From positions 1 to 64,000 of the forward strand of contig CALIRQ010000019.1 in NCBI GenBank assembly GCA_938042195.1: a stretch of 64,000 bases of DNA, in the 5' to 3' direction. A program made the position numbers and the translations under genes. This stretch comes from an uncultured archaeon (GTDB lineage Archaea; Thermoproteota; Bathyarchaeia; 40CM-2-53-6; CALIRQ01). The notes under the pieces were generated by a model that saw nothing but the letters and a program-made list of their open reading frames with translations, searched no databases and was not told where the DNA came from. Shown here piece after piece: positions 51,679 to 61,063 of this stretch. The first letter of the stretch is position 1, and every line of letters begins with the position of its first letter.

Positions 51679-52800
51679 TCATGCGGCCATCTCCTTGGCC
51701 GCGGAGAGTGAGGAGGCCACCCTAGTGAGTAGGAGATCAACGTTGCCGCCGAACTTGGCGCTGATGGGGATTATCTCCCGCCCAGGCAACAATTCCTTAA
51801 TCAAGCCCAAGGCCTTCTTCAAGCCCCTCTCCGACAAAAGATCAATTTTATTGGCGCAGACTATCGTGGGGGACCTTACCCCGAGCTTCCTCAGGATTTC
51901 ATCCGAATAGGAGGCCTTCCTGATAAGGGTCTGGGGATCCTCGCTGGCATCGAGGAAGAGCAGTATCGCATCGGCGCTGGAGATTTCGCTTAAAGTGGAA
52001 TGGAACGCGTCCAATATTATGGGATGCATATCCTCTACGAACCCTATCGAGTCCACAAGTATGAATTCCGATTTCCCTCCTCCGCCGCAATGCTCCACCC
52101 TCCTGGCGAACGTGGAGAGGGTCGTGAAGGGCCCTACGCCGACGCTCTTGGATTCGCGGGCGACCAAGTTGAAGAATGTGGTCTTCCCGGATTGCGTATA
52201 GCCCGTGAGGACAACGATCGGGAAGCCCAGCTCGCGCCTCCTGATCCTGAGGGCATCCTTCCTCCTCTCTATGGCCTCCAGAGCCTTCTTCAGCCTGCTG
52301 ATCCTCCGCCTAGCCGCGCGCTCGTATTCCTTGAAGGGATAATCCCCGGGCCCGCTCCAGCCGACCTGCTCGCCCAATATGCCCTCCAGCCTCAGGTACT
52401 CCCTCCCCCAAGAGAACGTATACCTCAGCCTAGCGAGTTGGATCTGGAGCTGGGCCTCCTTCGTCATGGCCCTCTCCTTGAAGAGCTCGAGTATGAGCAT
52501 GTTCCTGTCGATGACCTTAACGTCTCCGCCCAACTCCCTCGAGATCTTGAAGGCTTGAGAGCCCGAAAGGCCGTTGGCGAATATCACCGATTCGGCCATC
52601 CTCCCTTCGACGAGCCACTTCAGCTCCTCCATCTTCCCCCTGCCTATGCAGAAGGAGGCGTGGGGGGCCCTTCGCCTTTGTGAAACCACCCCCACGACCT
52701 CATATCCAAGGCTCGAGGCCATCGATACGACCTCGTCGATCCTACTGGGCTTCCCAAGGATCCTGCATTCCACGACTACTGCCCTCATCCACTCGCTCAC
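51679..52800 (-). CDS. hflX: GTPase HflX
   Basis: 373 residues. N-terminal HflX domain (SLGYEVVGVVSQRR, GRGKMEELKWLVEG), a coiled linker, then the G domain with VLTGYTQSGKTTFFN (G1), TTLSTFARRVEH (G2), VDSIGFVEDMHP (G3; usually DTVGF) and CANKIDLL (G4). HflX binds the large ribosomal subunit and rescues stalled or damaged ribosomes. GTG 52800 start; ATG 52788 also possible. Convergent with the DUF2148 gene. Confidence 0.92.
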   Translation of the reverse strand: MSEWMRAVVVECRILGKPSRIDEVVSMASSLGYEVVGVVSQRRRAPHASFCIGRGKMEELKWLVEGRMAESVIFANGLSGSQAFKISRELGGDVKVIDRNMLILELFKERAMTKEAQLQIQLARLRYTFSWGREYLRLEGILGEQVGWSGPGDYPFKEYERAARRRISRLKKALEAIERRKDALRIRRRELGFPIVVLTGYTQSGKTTFFNLVARESKSVGVGPFTTLSTFARRVEHCGGGGKSEFILVDSIGFVEDMHPIILDAFHSTLSEISSADAILLFLDASEDPQTLIRKASYSDEILRKLGVRSPTIVCANKIDLLSERGLKKALGLIKELLPGREIIPISAKFGGNVDLLLTRVASSLSAAKEMAA

Positions 52801-52818
52801 CCCTATGGGGCGGCGCGC

Positions 52819-53946
52819 TCAGATGCTCAGGGTGGCCAATTTGAAGAGCCTCTCGAAGGCCTTGAGGAGCCATTGAATGCTGACCCCCGGGGCCGGCGCC
52901 ATGCAGAGGAGCGCTATGCCCGCTATCAAAAGCGAGAGTATCTTCCTCCAGACCGTTAGCTCCGATACGTCATCCAAGGGGCCGATGTGCTTCACGAAGG
53001 AGAAGTAGATCATGAATATGGCCATGAACCACCAGCCCAAGGCCAGAGTGACCAATGCGCCAAATATGGAAAGGGCCCTATGGCTCCTCTCCCCGAATAT
53101 CGCCCTAGCTATGTGGCCCCCGTCCAGCATCCCGACCGGCATGAGGTTCAGCGTAGTGACCAGCATCCCGACCCAAGATGCGAACGCGACCGGATGAAGG
53201 AGTATCACGGTCCCCCCCTCGGATGGGATTCCCATGAGGTGCGTCATGAGCCTGAATATTAGGGGAGGGGATATGGGTATCGTGCCGGGAGGGATCTGGC
53301 TCACCTCCACTATGTAGGACAGCTTCAAGCCTATCGCCGCGGCCGGCACCAAGGCCAAGAATCCGGCGATTGGGCCAGCCGCGCCCAAATCGAAGAGCGC
53401 GTCCCTATTCGGGGCGGGCACCTTGGTCCTTATGATGGCCCCAAAGGTTCCTATGAAGGATGGGAATGGTATGAAATACGGGAGGGTCGATTCAACCCCT
53501 CTCCTATTGGCGATGAATTTATGCCCCAATTCGTGGAGGCCTAATATCGACAATAGGGCCGCGGAGAAGGAGAGCGCGCCCTGAATGGGGTTTAGGCTCA
53601 ACCCATGCCTGACCAATACGAGGGACATCTCATAGCCAGCGTAGGCGGTCGTCCCTATAGTGAGGAGGAATAGGAGGAGGTTCCAAATAGGCTTAGATGG
53701 CGGCAATGAGGGCCTCGGCACAACGACCATCAGGAGCCTATCCCCCCTCGATCTAAGGAAGGGCATATAGCCCAAGCCCGCTAAATCCCTCTCCGTTTTC
53801 AGGAAAGATTCCTTGACGTCGGCGGAGCTCACGAGGAATCGCGCGCTTCCCTCCTCAACCCAAGCGTCCTCTATATGGAAATACGCCTCCACGATCCTCC
53901 TGATCTCCCCGTAATCTGGCGAGAACGGCGCTCCTCCGAACGACAT
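52819..53946 (-). CDS. site-2 protease (M50 family) membrane metalloprotease
   Basis: 375 residues with an N-terminal cytoplasmic domain (about 1-110) and 6-7 membrane helices. Catalytic LGLHELGHKFIANRRG near residue 140 (HExxH) and LNLMPVGMLDGGHIARA near 265 (Asp ligand). It matches the archaeal S2P with a TM core. ATG 53946 is preferred: the upstream ATG 54015 lies inside the TATA element (TTTATATGCC), before any transcript could start. A second, AN1-linked S2P lies at 39811-40590. Confidence 0.88.
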   Translation of the reverse strand: MSFGGAPFSPDYGEIRRIVEAYFHIEDAWVEEGSARFLVSSADVKESFLKTERDLAGLGYMPFLRSRGDRLLMVVVPRPSLPPSKPIWNLLLFLLTIGTTAYAGYEMSLVLVRHGLSLNPIQGALSFSAALLSILGLHELGHKFIANRRGVESTLPYFIPFPSFIGTFGAIIRTKVPAPNRDALFDLGAAGPIAGFLALVPAAAIGLKLSYIVEVSQIPPGTIPISPPLIFRLMTHLMGIPSEGGTVILLHPVAFASWVGMLVTTLNLMPVGMLDGGHIARAIFGERSHRALSIFGALVTLALGWWFMAIFMIYFSFVKHIGPLDDVSELTVWRKILSLLIAGIALLCMAPAPGVSIQWLLKAFERLFKLATLSI

Positions 53947-54083
53947 GGCCCCATTGCCCGAGTGAGGCCCGATGCCCCCTTGGATCCCTATCCAGCCTCC
54001 ATCGCGCGTTGGCATATAAATGGTTCCGATCCCTCCGAGCGGGTTCGACCTTTCAAGGTTCGTAAAGGAATGCGTGGGATGGC

Positions 54084-57000
54084 CTATAAAAACTGCGCTA
54101 AATTAGTCTGCCTTCCCCTGATCTCCGCGAGGCCCGAGGGGAAGAGGGAGTTTATCTCCTCCCTTATGAGCTTCAGACGCTGCTCGTAGTAACCTCCCAG
54201 CCCATACTTCCCCACTAGTTCCTCGGCCTTCGCCAAGTATTTCTCCATCGTCCCCTTATAAACCGTCAAGGAGAGCTTGCCCCCGCATCTGATGCAAACC
54301 CCCCTGAGGGGAATCCTCCTGAATTTGGAATTGCATTTCAAGCACCTGAATTTCTGCCCGGAGAACGCCTTCAGATTTCCGACCATGTCCCGTAGGAGGT
54401 GCGTGGAGAGTATCTTGCCGACAACGGCCCTTGAGTCGACGGCCCTCACGGCCTCGGCGATCCTCAATTGCTCCTCGATCTTTTCAAACATCGTTTCGAG
54501 CGTTTTATACCTGCTCTCGAGATTGCCCGCGTTTATATCGCTGGTCCAGTGCGTGAAGGGTAGGGGGGAGAAGGGATTGCCGCCCTCGATCCTGTGGAGG
54601 ACCGTCTCGATCATATCCCCAACGACCTTTGGATCGGACTTCCTCAGGGTTTCCTCGTAGAACCTCAGGGGAAAGCCTTGCGACTCCATATTATAGGCTT
54701 GCCTTGCGATCTCGGAGGGATTTATTATCACGCTCAATAGCAACGGGGCGTCCATAAGCCCGCCTATCTTCGAAGGCAAGAAGGATCTGGAGAAGTTCAA
54801 GAATACGTCCAAGGCTAGGGATACGCTATCCTCATCGCCATCGCAATCTCGCCTCTTGGCCGCGTGCCAGAAGGGGTGCGCGAAGCAAACGGAGGCTTCG
54901 GTGAAGCCTATGATCCTCCCAACGATCCCAACGGAGGTATGGGGGGAGAGGCCTATTACCAAATGCCCCACGAGATCCCCCCTTTCCTTCGCCCGATAAT
55001 AGGGGGGGAGGCCATAGAACTTCTCCAAGAGCTCATCGATGAAGCCCGCGACTTTTAGGAGGTAATCGGCGCATTTGATGGGGATTATTATATCATGGAC
55101 CTTCAGGGGGCAGAGCTGATCCGCATCCTCCAATCTATCGCATCTTGCATCGCAATCGTAGCCCAGCTCCCTCAGCTTCTCCACGGGCGTCCCTATCTCC
55201 TTTGGCTTGAAGTGGGTCAATGGCGCGTTTGTGACGTCGAACCTTATGGTGCCATCCTTATATACGGATAGGCCGTATTTGCTCCTCAAAATGCCCTTCT
55301 CCAACGGCTCCGGGACCTTCTCCCTGCTCGAGAGTCCCTTGACCCCTTTCACCACCTCGGGCAGATCGGCCATCCCCAGCCTCTTTAGCGCCCCGTGGAG
55401 CATCCCCTTGAGGTCGACCGAATATAGCTGATGCGGGATGGCCTCGGATTTGCAATGCTCGCAATATCCCCCCTTTAAGGCCCTCCCGCACCTCCTACAG
55501 ACATACTCAGCATTCGTCGACCCGCCGCATTCGGGACAACGCGTTTGAAAGGTGAGGGCCCCGCAGGAGCCGCAGCGCCTCCTCCCGAGCTCCACCGATA
55601 TGGAGCCGAAGGATTCCGCCGCTTGTACCACATCCCTCTTCGGACCGCCGTAGGTCCCAACCGGGAAGATGCAATGCACTAGGGGCTTCATCTCCCTCCT
55701 ATCCGCCTTCTCAGGCCTCCCCATTCTAGCTCCGATGAAGCCGAAGGCCTTCGGGATTATCTCGATGCCGGAGATCCTCTTTATGATCTCTATTGTGGGA
55801 AGCCCGGGGGGAATCTCCAAATCCCCCTCCCCTAAGGCCAAGCAAGCGGACAGGATTGGAGATTCCTCACCAATGGATATACTCCCCCCAATCACCTTAT
55901 GGGGGATGCAAAGCGTTTCCAAGATTCCCTTTAGCCTCGCGTCCAACTTTGCCGTGATTTCTTCCCCGCCCTCGGAGGAGGCCAACAATCCGCGCCTCAA
56001 ATAGGCGAAGTCCTCCGGGCTTATGTGATCCCAGAAGTACACGTATTTTGGGTGTAGGGGTATCTTTAATCGCCTCGAGATCTGGAGGGCCTCTTCGGGG
56101 CTGGGCTTGTGGCCGAGCGGATCGATGATGAATGCTCGCAACCTTTGGGCATCCAGCCCGGGGCATTCTATCGACCCCCTGTCCTTGAGGGCCTTCGCCA
56201 ATATCTTCGCCCACCATTCCTCAACGAAGCCAGAAGGGAAGAGCGGCCTATTATTTTCGAGGAACTCCCCGAAGCCAATGAGAATATCCCCCAAGAAGAG
56301 GATCGAATCTATCGAGTCGAGCAACTCCCCGGCGGTGCGGGGATCCTCGAGCCTGACGACCGAGCCATCCTTGAGCTTGACCACGGGGGGCTCTATTGAA
56401 TCCACCGGCTGCGCGACCCCGGCCTTACCGGGGAGCTCGAGCTTCAGCTGCGTCCCGATGGCTACGAACTTCCTCAGGGCTATCATGGTTGAGGGGTGTA
56501 TGCCAACCGCCGCGAGCCCCGTATTCCTAGCCCTCCCATACCTCAACCTGAAGCCGCCCTTGGCGCCAGGGAAGGAGAATATCGGCCTGCCGGCTATGAC
56601 GTCCTCCATATACATGAACTCCCTTCGCTCCCTCTCCTCCCCCTCCTCCGCCCTTATCCCCCTCAGCCAATCCCAGCCCCTGATCCCCAGCTTATCCACT
56701 ATCCTCAGGATCTTCGCCTTCCTGCCGATCAGACCGTCGTTAACTACCCGAAGCGCTCCTCCCCTGAGCCTATTGGTCTCTATCCTAGGCAAATTCCTAT
56801 AGAAGGAGACCTCGATCGGATCGGTTTCACCCCCGGTCACCTCCACTGGGAGATGCATAATTGCATGGAAGAGCTCCTCATCGGAAACCCTGAATTGAAA
56901 TCTCCCGACCTCCCTCTCGTAAAGCCTGAGCTCCTCCACGAACCTCCTAGCCTCCTGCTCGGTCGCCCTGTACCTAGAGAGGCCGAGCAGGCGCCTCACG

Positions 57001-57479
57001 TAATCCGCTACGACTAGTATCAAGCCCATATCGGTGCCGCCGGCGGATCTTATCGGGCCCGAGAAGTATAACGCGAGATACTTCGTACCATCGCTGTTCT
57101 CCTTCTCCCTTACCCCCGATATTCCTTCTATGGGGGCTATGGTGACGCCTTCCCCAAAGATCGCGAGGGCCGTCCTTACGGCTTGCTCCGCTATCTCCTC
57201 CGCGGAGGATCCGAATCCCCCATAGACGATCTCCTCCGCTATCTTGAAGGCGATCTCCTCCCTAGGGAGGAGGGCTGAAAGCTCCCTGATCCTAAAGGCT
57301 ATATTTGGAGGGCCAACCGATTTCTCAACCCTCTCCGCCAGATCCCTTGAAAATTCGACCTCGATCTTGGTTGATGGATCAAGGCCCTTTGCCCTCGCCC
57401 TATTGGATAATTCGGCCAGCTCATTCAATTTCGCCTCGATCTCCGAAAACCTTTCAAAATACGGGAGGGCTTTCCCCAA
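54084..57479 (-). CDS. polC: DNA polymerase D large subunit (DP2)
   Basis: Catalytic subunit of the archaeal replicative polymerase PolD. 1131 residues. N-terminal EGISGVREKENSDGTKYLALYFSGPIRSAGGT region, FSFPGAKGGFRLRYGRARNTGLA near 310, HP..RDCDGDEDSVSLALDVFLNFS with the catalytic Asp cluster near residues 870-880, and zinc sites CGSCGALTFQTRCPECGG near 630, CRRCG..CEHC near 655 and CLKCN..CIRCGG near 1050. No intein is present. The small subunit DP1 is not in the window. 21 nt downstream of the Elf1 gene. Confidence 0.97.
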   Translation of the reverse strand: MGKALPYFERFSEIEAKLNELAELSNRARAKGLDPSTKIEVEFSRDLAERVEKSVGPPNIAFRIRELSALLPREEIAFKIAEEIVYGGFGSSAEEIAEQAVRTALAIFGEGVTIAPIEGISGVREKENSDGTKYLALYFSGPIRSAGGTDMGLILVVADYVRRLLGLSRYRATEQEARRFVEELRLYEREVGRFQFRVSDEELFHAIMHLPVEVTGGETDPIEVSFYRNLPRIETNRLRGGALRVVNDGLIGRKAKILRIVDKLGIRGWDWLRGIRAEEGEERERREFMYMEDVIAGRPIFSFPGAKGGFRLRYGRARNTGLAAVGIHPSTMIALRKFVAIGTQLKLELPGKAGVAQPVDSIEPPVVKLKDGSVVRLEDPRTAGELLDSIDSILFLGDILIGFGEFLENNRPLFPSGFVEEWWAKILAKALKDRGSIECPGLDAQRLRAFIIDPLGHKPSPEEALQISRRLKIPLHPKYVYFWDHISPEDFAYLRRGLLASSEGGEEITAKLDARLKGILETLCIPHKVIGGSISIGEESPILSACLALGEGDLEIPPGLPTIEIIKRISGIEIIPKAFGFIGARMGRPEKADRREMKPLVHCIFPVGTYGGPKRDVVQAAESFGSISVELGRRRCGSCGALTFQTRCPECGGSTNAEYVCRRCGRALKGGYCEHCKSEAIPHQLYSVDLKGMLHGALKRLGMADLPEVVKGVKGLSSREKVPEPLEKGILRSKYGLSVYKDGTIRFDVTNAPLTHFKPKEIGTPVEKLRELGYDCDARCDRLEDADQLCPLKVHDIIIPIKCADYLLKVAGFIDELLEKFYGLPPYYRAKERGDLVGHLVIGLSPHTSVGIVGRIIGFTEASVCFAHPFWHAAKRRDCDGDEDSVSLALDVFLNFSRSFLPSKIGGLMDAPLLLSVIINPSEIARQAYNMESQGFPLRFYEETLRKSDPKVVGDMIETVLHRIEGGNPFSPLPFTHWTSDINAGNLESRYKTLETMFEKIEEQLRIAEAVRAVDSRAVVGKILSTHLLRDMVGNLKAFSGQKFRCLKCNSKFRRIPLRGVCIRCGGKLSLTVYKGTMEKYLAKAEELVGKYGLGGYYEQRLKLIREEINSLFPSGLAEIRGRQTNLAQFL

Positions 57480-57500
57480 GCGTCGGCCTCCACCGATCCA

Positions 57501-57740
57501 TTAGGAGGAGTGTTTATCGACGAATTTGCAATAGATGTCAACCATTTGTTCGGAGGGGCCCATCTCAAACTCCTCCTTGATCCGTCCTAGCTCGCAATCC
57601 TTATTCCCGCATTGGACCTCCGCAAGCCCGGGCTCCTTTACGGTTACCCTTATGGATTCCTCCCCACAAAGGGGGCATAGGAAGACCTTCGGAATCTTCC
57701 TCCTCACTATTTTTATTACCCGCCTCCTCCGACGACCCAA
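57501..57740 (-). CDS. Elf1-family transcription elongation factor
   Basis: 79 residues: basic N-terminus (MGRRRRRVIKIVRRKIPK), zinc ribbon CPLCGEESI..CGNKDC, and a C-terminal acidic helix. This matches the eukaryotic/archaeal Elf1 (Spt4/5-associated) small protein. Directly upstream of the PolD large subunit, probably same operon. A TATA-like CTTATAATAGC lies at about 57772-57780 on the minus strand, shared in position with the divergent gene. Confidence 0.9.
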   Translation of the reverse strand: MGRRRRRVIKIVRRKIPKVFLCPLCGEESIRVTVKEPGLAEVQCGNKDCELGRIKEEFEMGPSEQMVDIYCKFVDKHSS

Positions 57741-57833
57741 GGGAGATCCGTTTTATCATCCCCCAGCGAGCTATTATAAGCTTCCGTAGGGATTATAGTG
57801 ATACAAAATCGTATTCAGAACGAGGGCCGTCCG

Positions 57834-58313
57834 ATGGAAAAGAATGGGGAGCTTGAGGAGGCGAAGGAATGGCTAAAATGGGCTTTGAATGATCCGATAG
57901 CGAGGATTCTCCTAGAGAATAGCAATTTGACAAAAAAACAATACGAAAACCTATTGATAGGCTCATTTCGAGAGAAATTCATCCAAGGGAGGATGGGGTT
58001 CGGGAGTAAGCTGCGCCTGAAGGGAATGAAGGTGAGTAGGGGTGCCTTTTATAGGACCTTGAGGCAGGCCAGGAGGAACGTGCTCAGCTCCATATACACC
58101 ATATTCCTGCTTGGCTACGTGGGGCTTTTCGATAGCCCGAGATTGGAGCCGTTCATAGAGGTTTCAAATGCAATAAAGGATCTATCCGAAAGGCTGAGAG
58201 GATTTGAGGATGATTTAGAATCCCTAGAGAATATGAGGAAATGTCTGGAGGAGAATTTGAGGAATCTATTGAAAAACGTCCAAAGGGAGCGCGCCGAGGG
58301 CTTAATCGATTGA
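57834..58313 (+). CDS. hypothetical protein near the replication origin
   Basis: 159 residues, not recognised. N-terminal half WLKWALNDPIARILLENSNLTKKQYENLLIGSF, a basic middle (KLRLKGMKVSRGAFYRTLRQARRN), then a C-terminal coiled coil (LSERLRGFEDDLESLENMRKCLEENLRNLL). The middle could be an HTH-like DNA-binding region. Its last 12 nt overlap the convergent winged-helix gene. Start: ATG 57834 after GAGGG; GTG 57798 is possible. Confidence 0.6.
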   Translation: MEKNGELEEAKEWLKWALNDPIARILLENSNLTKKQYENLLIGSFREKFIQGRMGFGSKLRLKGMKVSRGAFYRTLRQARRNVLSSIYTIFLLGYVGLFDSPRLEPFIEVSNAIKDLSERLRGFEDDLESLENMRKCLEENLRNLLKNVQRERAEGLID

Positions 58314-58742
58314 ACCGATCCTCAGCCTAGGATTGGTGGTATTCAAGGCGTAGCGCCATTCCGAGGGCGAGCCGATCCTATTCAAGAAGCCGGCCTCGGA
58401 TAGTCTGAGGAGATAGGTGGAAACCGTGCTGAGCCCTATTTCTTCCCCATAGATCTCCTCATAAATCCTTCGAAGCTCGTTTGAGGAGAAGGACCTATCG
58501 CTGAGCTCGTGGAGTATCACCTGCTTTACGCGCTCGAATTTATTCCTTGGTTGGAGGAGGGGGGTTGCGGGCCTAGGGGAGGGCTGAGACCCTCCCATCA
58601 GCTCCACGTAATCCAACAACCTGCTTATGGCTTCGCGGGAGATCCTCCCCTCGATGGCCAAGGTATGCTTGTTACCCTCCCCATCGACGAACTCTATTTT
58701 GACCTTCCTGGGGGGCAACCCTCTCCCCGCAAAGGACTTCAC
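58302..58742 (-). CDS. winged-helix DNA-binding protein beside cdc6/oriC
   Basis: 146 residues. N-terminal beta-rich part (KVKIEFVDGEGNKHTLAIEGRISREA), a Pro-rich linker, and a C-terminal winged helix (FERVKQVILHELSDRSFSSNELRRIYEEIY..LSTVSTYLLRLSEAGFLNRIG). Located next to an AT-rich origin-like gap and orc1/cdc6, it resembles in position the winged-helix initiator-type proteins found at some archaeal origins, though I see no specific homology. TTCACAAA repeats surround its promoter. Confidence 0.7.
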   Translation of the reverse strand: MKSFAGRGLPPRKVKIEFVDGEGNKHTLAIEGRISREAISRLLDYVELMGGSQPSPRPATPLLQPRNKFERVKQVILHELSDRSFSSNELRRIYEEIYGEEIGLSTVSTYLLRLSEAGFLNRIGSPSEWRYALNTTNPRLRIGSID

Positions 58743-58743
58743 A

Positions 58744-58804
58744 ATTCACAAATTTAAATCTACCATAAATTTTTGTGAATAGTCAGATATGATGCGTTCA
58801 CAAA
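58744..58804. promoter_or_regulatory. TTCACAAA operator repeats at the winged-helix gene promoter
   Basis: ATTCACAAA (58744-58752) and its reverse complement TTTGTGAAT (58772-58780) flank the likely TATA (AATTTATG, centred about 26 nt upstream of ATG 58742). A third copy, GTTCACAAA, lies at 58796-58804. Symmetry around a core promoter indicates autoregulation by a dimeric regulator, most simply the adjacent winged-helix protein. Confidence 0.6.
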
Positions 58805-59214
58805 AAGACATCATTCTTGGAAAGGCTCCAAGCGAAAAAGGAAGGCTGCAGTGGAAATGAAGGGGTTAGCGCCCGTTTCACAGAAAGTGAAGAAAAAATG
58901 AGGGGGAGAATTTCTGATGATGGTTTTTCCTCCGGAATGGACCAAAAGGGTGAATGGGCTTTGCGAACCCCCACCCCTCCCTTTCCAATAGATTTCGAGG
59001 GGGATCGGAGGGGGACAATAGGGGAGAAAAGAAAAATAAAGAATATTGATTAAAAAAATGTATGAAAAGGGATATTTTTCTTCCTCTCCTTGAATTCAAG
59101 GGAGATTTTTAAAAAAGGAAAGAAAATAAATTTCAAAAAGGGAGAACTCCAAAGGAAAAAATGGGGTGGGGGTGGGGCTATTTTTTTCTATTTTCTACTC
59201 TATTTCATTGTATG
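58805..59214. other. AT-rich gap with ORB-like elements; candidate replication origin
   Basis: A 410-bp AT-rich, gene-poor region directly upstream of orc1/cdc6, in an otherwise GC-rich window. Origin-recognition-box-like sites: CTGCAGTGGAAATGAAGGGG (58846-58865), CTCCAAAGGAAAAAATGGGG (59147-59166), and inverted ACCCCTCCCTTTCCAATAG (58973-58991). They share the TGGAAA..GGGG pattern of archaeal ORBs (TTCCA.TGGAAAC..AAGGGG), and the inverted arrangement around AT-rich DNA matches many archaeal origins. Short open frames here (for example 58817-59053) have no coding features. Confidence 0.6.
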
Positions 59215-60510
59215 GGAAATCCTTTTTCCTCTACTGGAAGGGATGGGTATTCCGCTGGGGTGGGAGGATTGTCGGCGAAGGATGCCTTGGACTCCCTTTT
59301 TTCCAGATACCTCTCCGGCTCTAGGATATTCGTGAATAGGGATGTTTTAAAGCATGATTATATCCCCGACAATCTCCCCCATCGCGGGGAACAAATCCAA
59401 AAATTGGGCGGCATCTTGGCCCCCGCTCTGAACAAATCCAAGATATCCAACGCATTCATCTATGGCAAGACCGGGACAGGGAAGACCGCCGTAACAAAAT
59501 TCGTCCTTTCTAGATTCGAGGGTAAGGCGAGGGAGATCAATGCCCCGCTCGACGTTTGCTACGTTAACTGCCGCCTCTCCGGGACCAATTATAGGGTCTT
59601 GGCCTCAATTTGCAAATCTGTGGGGATGGAGGTCCCCTTCACGGGTTTGGCTACTGGGGAATTATTGGACCGATTCAAGAACTTCATCAACCTCCACAAC
59701 TCCATAATAATAGTCGCCCTTGATGAGATGGACGCGCTCGTAAGGGATAGGGGAGATGACGACCTCCTCTACGAGCTCACTAGGATCAATGAGGGGCTGA
59801 GGAACGGTTGGGTGGCCCTCGTGGGCATTACGAACGACGTGAACTTCAAGGAGTTCCTGGACCCGAGAGTTTTGAGTAGCTTGAGCGAAGAGGAGGTGGT
59901 CTTCAAACCATACTTGGCTAATGAGCTCTTCGATATACTCCAAGAAAGGGCGGAGATGGCCTTCATCAAGGGCGTGGTGGAGGAGGGGACCATAAGGCTC
60001 TGCGCCGCGCTGGCGGCCGGCGAGCATGGGGATGCCAGGAGGGCCCTCGACCTCCTCAGGGTGGCGGGCGAATTGGCGGAGAGGCTTGGCAGGGATAAGG
60101 TCGATGAGGAACTGGTCAGATTGGCCCAGCAGAAGGTGGAGCATGATAGGATGACGGAGATACTGAAATCCCTGCCCATACATTCCAAGCTGGTCCTAAT
60201 GAGCGTCTTCATCCTGAACACCAAACTCGAGGTTAACGGCGCCATCACCGGCGACGTTTATAACGTCTATTCGGAACTATGCCAAAAGACGTCCTTGGAG
60301 CCCCTAACCCAGAGGAGGGTCAGCGGCCTAATAAATGAACTCGACGTCTTGGGCATATTGAACGCTAGGGTCGTCAGCTTCGGTAGATATGGGAGGACGA
60401 AGAAGATACGCCTCGGCGTCCCCGAAAGGGTTATAATGGAGATACTATCCGAAGATGAAATAGTTGGGAGGCTATTCAGCTTCTCCCCCACGTCGGTCAG
60501 GAAGAAGTGA
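59215..60510 (+). CDS. cdc6: Orc1/Cdc6 replication initiator
   Basis: AAA+ origin-binding protein and MCM loader. 431 residues. RDVLKHDYIPDNLPHRGEQI (N-terminal hallmark), Walker A YGKTGTGKTAV near residue 85, Walker B IVALDEMDALV near 167, sensor-1 GITNDVNF near 205, sensor-2 region GDARRALDLLRVAGE near 280, and a C-terminal winged helix (LEPLTQRRVSGLINELDVLGI). Start uncertain among ATG 59215, GTG 59260 and TTG 59269. Adjacent to the candidate origin. Confidence 0.94.
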   Translation, partial: GNPFSSTGRDGYSAGVGGLSAKDALDSLFSRYLSGSRIFVNRDVLKHDYIPDNLPHRGEQIQKLGGILAPALNKSKISNAFIYGKTGTGKTAVTKFVLSRFEGKAREINAPLDVCYVNCRLSGTNYRVLASICKSVGMEVPFTGLATGELLDRFKNFINLHNSIIIVALDEMDALVRDRGDDDLLYELTRINEGLRNGWVALVGITNDVNFKEFLDPRVLSSLSEEEVVFKPYLANELFDILQERAEMAFIKGVVEEGTIRLCAALAAGEHGDARRALDLLRVAGELAERLGRDKVDEELVRLAQQKVEHDRMTEILKSLPIHSKLVLMSVFILNTKLEVNGAITGDVYNVYSELCQKTSLEPLTQRRVSGLINELDVLGILNARVVSFGRYGRTKKIRLGVPERVIMEILSEDEIVGRLFSFSPTSVRKK

Positions 60511-61063
60511 GCCCCGACCGGTCGTTTCCATAGGCGTGGCATCCGGGAGCTTCAAATCCAAATCCCGGAGCGAGACAACCCTCCTAGTTGCGACCACTCT
60601 CGCCAATTTCAGGATAAGAAGGATCGCAATCGCGAGGATAACGGTCGACGGGATGGATTCCACGGAGAAGCTGCTCGAGGCCTTGGGCTCTGCCAAGGCC
60701 GATGCGATCCTACTGGATGGGATATGCCACGCTGGGTTCAATATATTGGATCCGAAATCGATCTCGAGATCCACTGGCATCCCGGTCATAATAATCTCCG
60801 AGGAGAAGCCCGATATGGCATCCGTAAGGAGCGCCTTGGAGAAGCACTTTCCGGATTGGAGGGAGCGCTGGAAGATAATCCGGAGGAGCGGGATGCCCAT
60901 CCCCCTAGGGTTGGGGGAGGCCACCGTCTACTTCAAGGCCATCGGCATGAGCGCGGCTTCCGCGAAGGCGCTCATAAGATATCTTTCGGTAAATTCGAAA
61001 TTCCCAGAGCCAATAAGGGTATCAAAATTGATCGCTAGGGGGTTGACCTCCCCCAAGCAATGA
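60464..61063 (+). CDS. DUF99/UPF0215 endonuclease V-like protein
   Basis: Matches the DUF99 family, related to endonuclease V. Motifs: VASGSFKSKS near the N-terminus, VDGMDSTEKLLEAL, DAILLDGICHAGFNILDPKSIS, and LEKHFPDWRERWKIIRRSG. The start is uncertain: TTG 60464 overlaps cdc6 by 47 nt, whereas GTG 60536 gives the family's usual length but trims residues that resemble the family start. Function in archaea is undefined. Confidence 0.82.
   Translation: MGGYSASPPRRSGRSEPRPVVSIGVASGSFKSKSRSETTLLVATTLANFRIRRIAIARITVDGMDSTEKLLEALGSAKADAILLDGICHAGFNILDPKSISRSTGIPVIIISEEKPDMASVRSALEKHFPDWRERWKIIRRSGMPIPLGLGEATVYFKAIGMSAASAKALIRYLSVNSKFPEPIRVSKLIARGLTSPKQ

Noticed and set aside
58817-59053. Small gene in the origin gap
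   Set aside because: Composition is AT-rich and protein-like features are absent; the ORB-like elements explain the region better.
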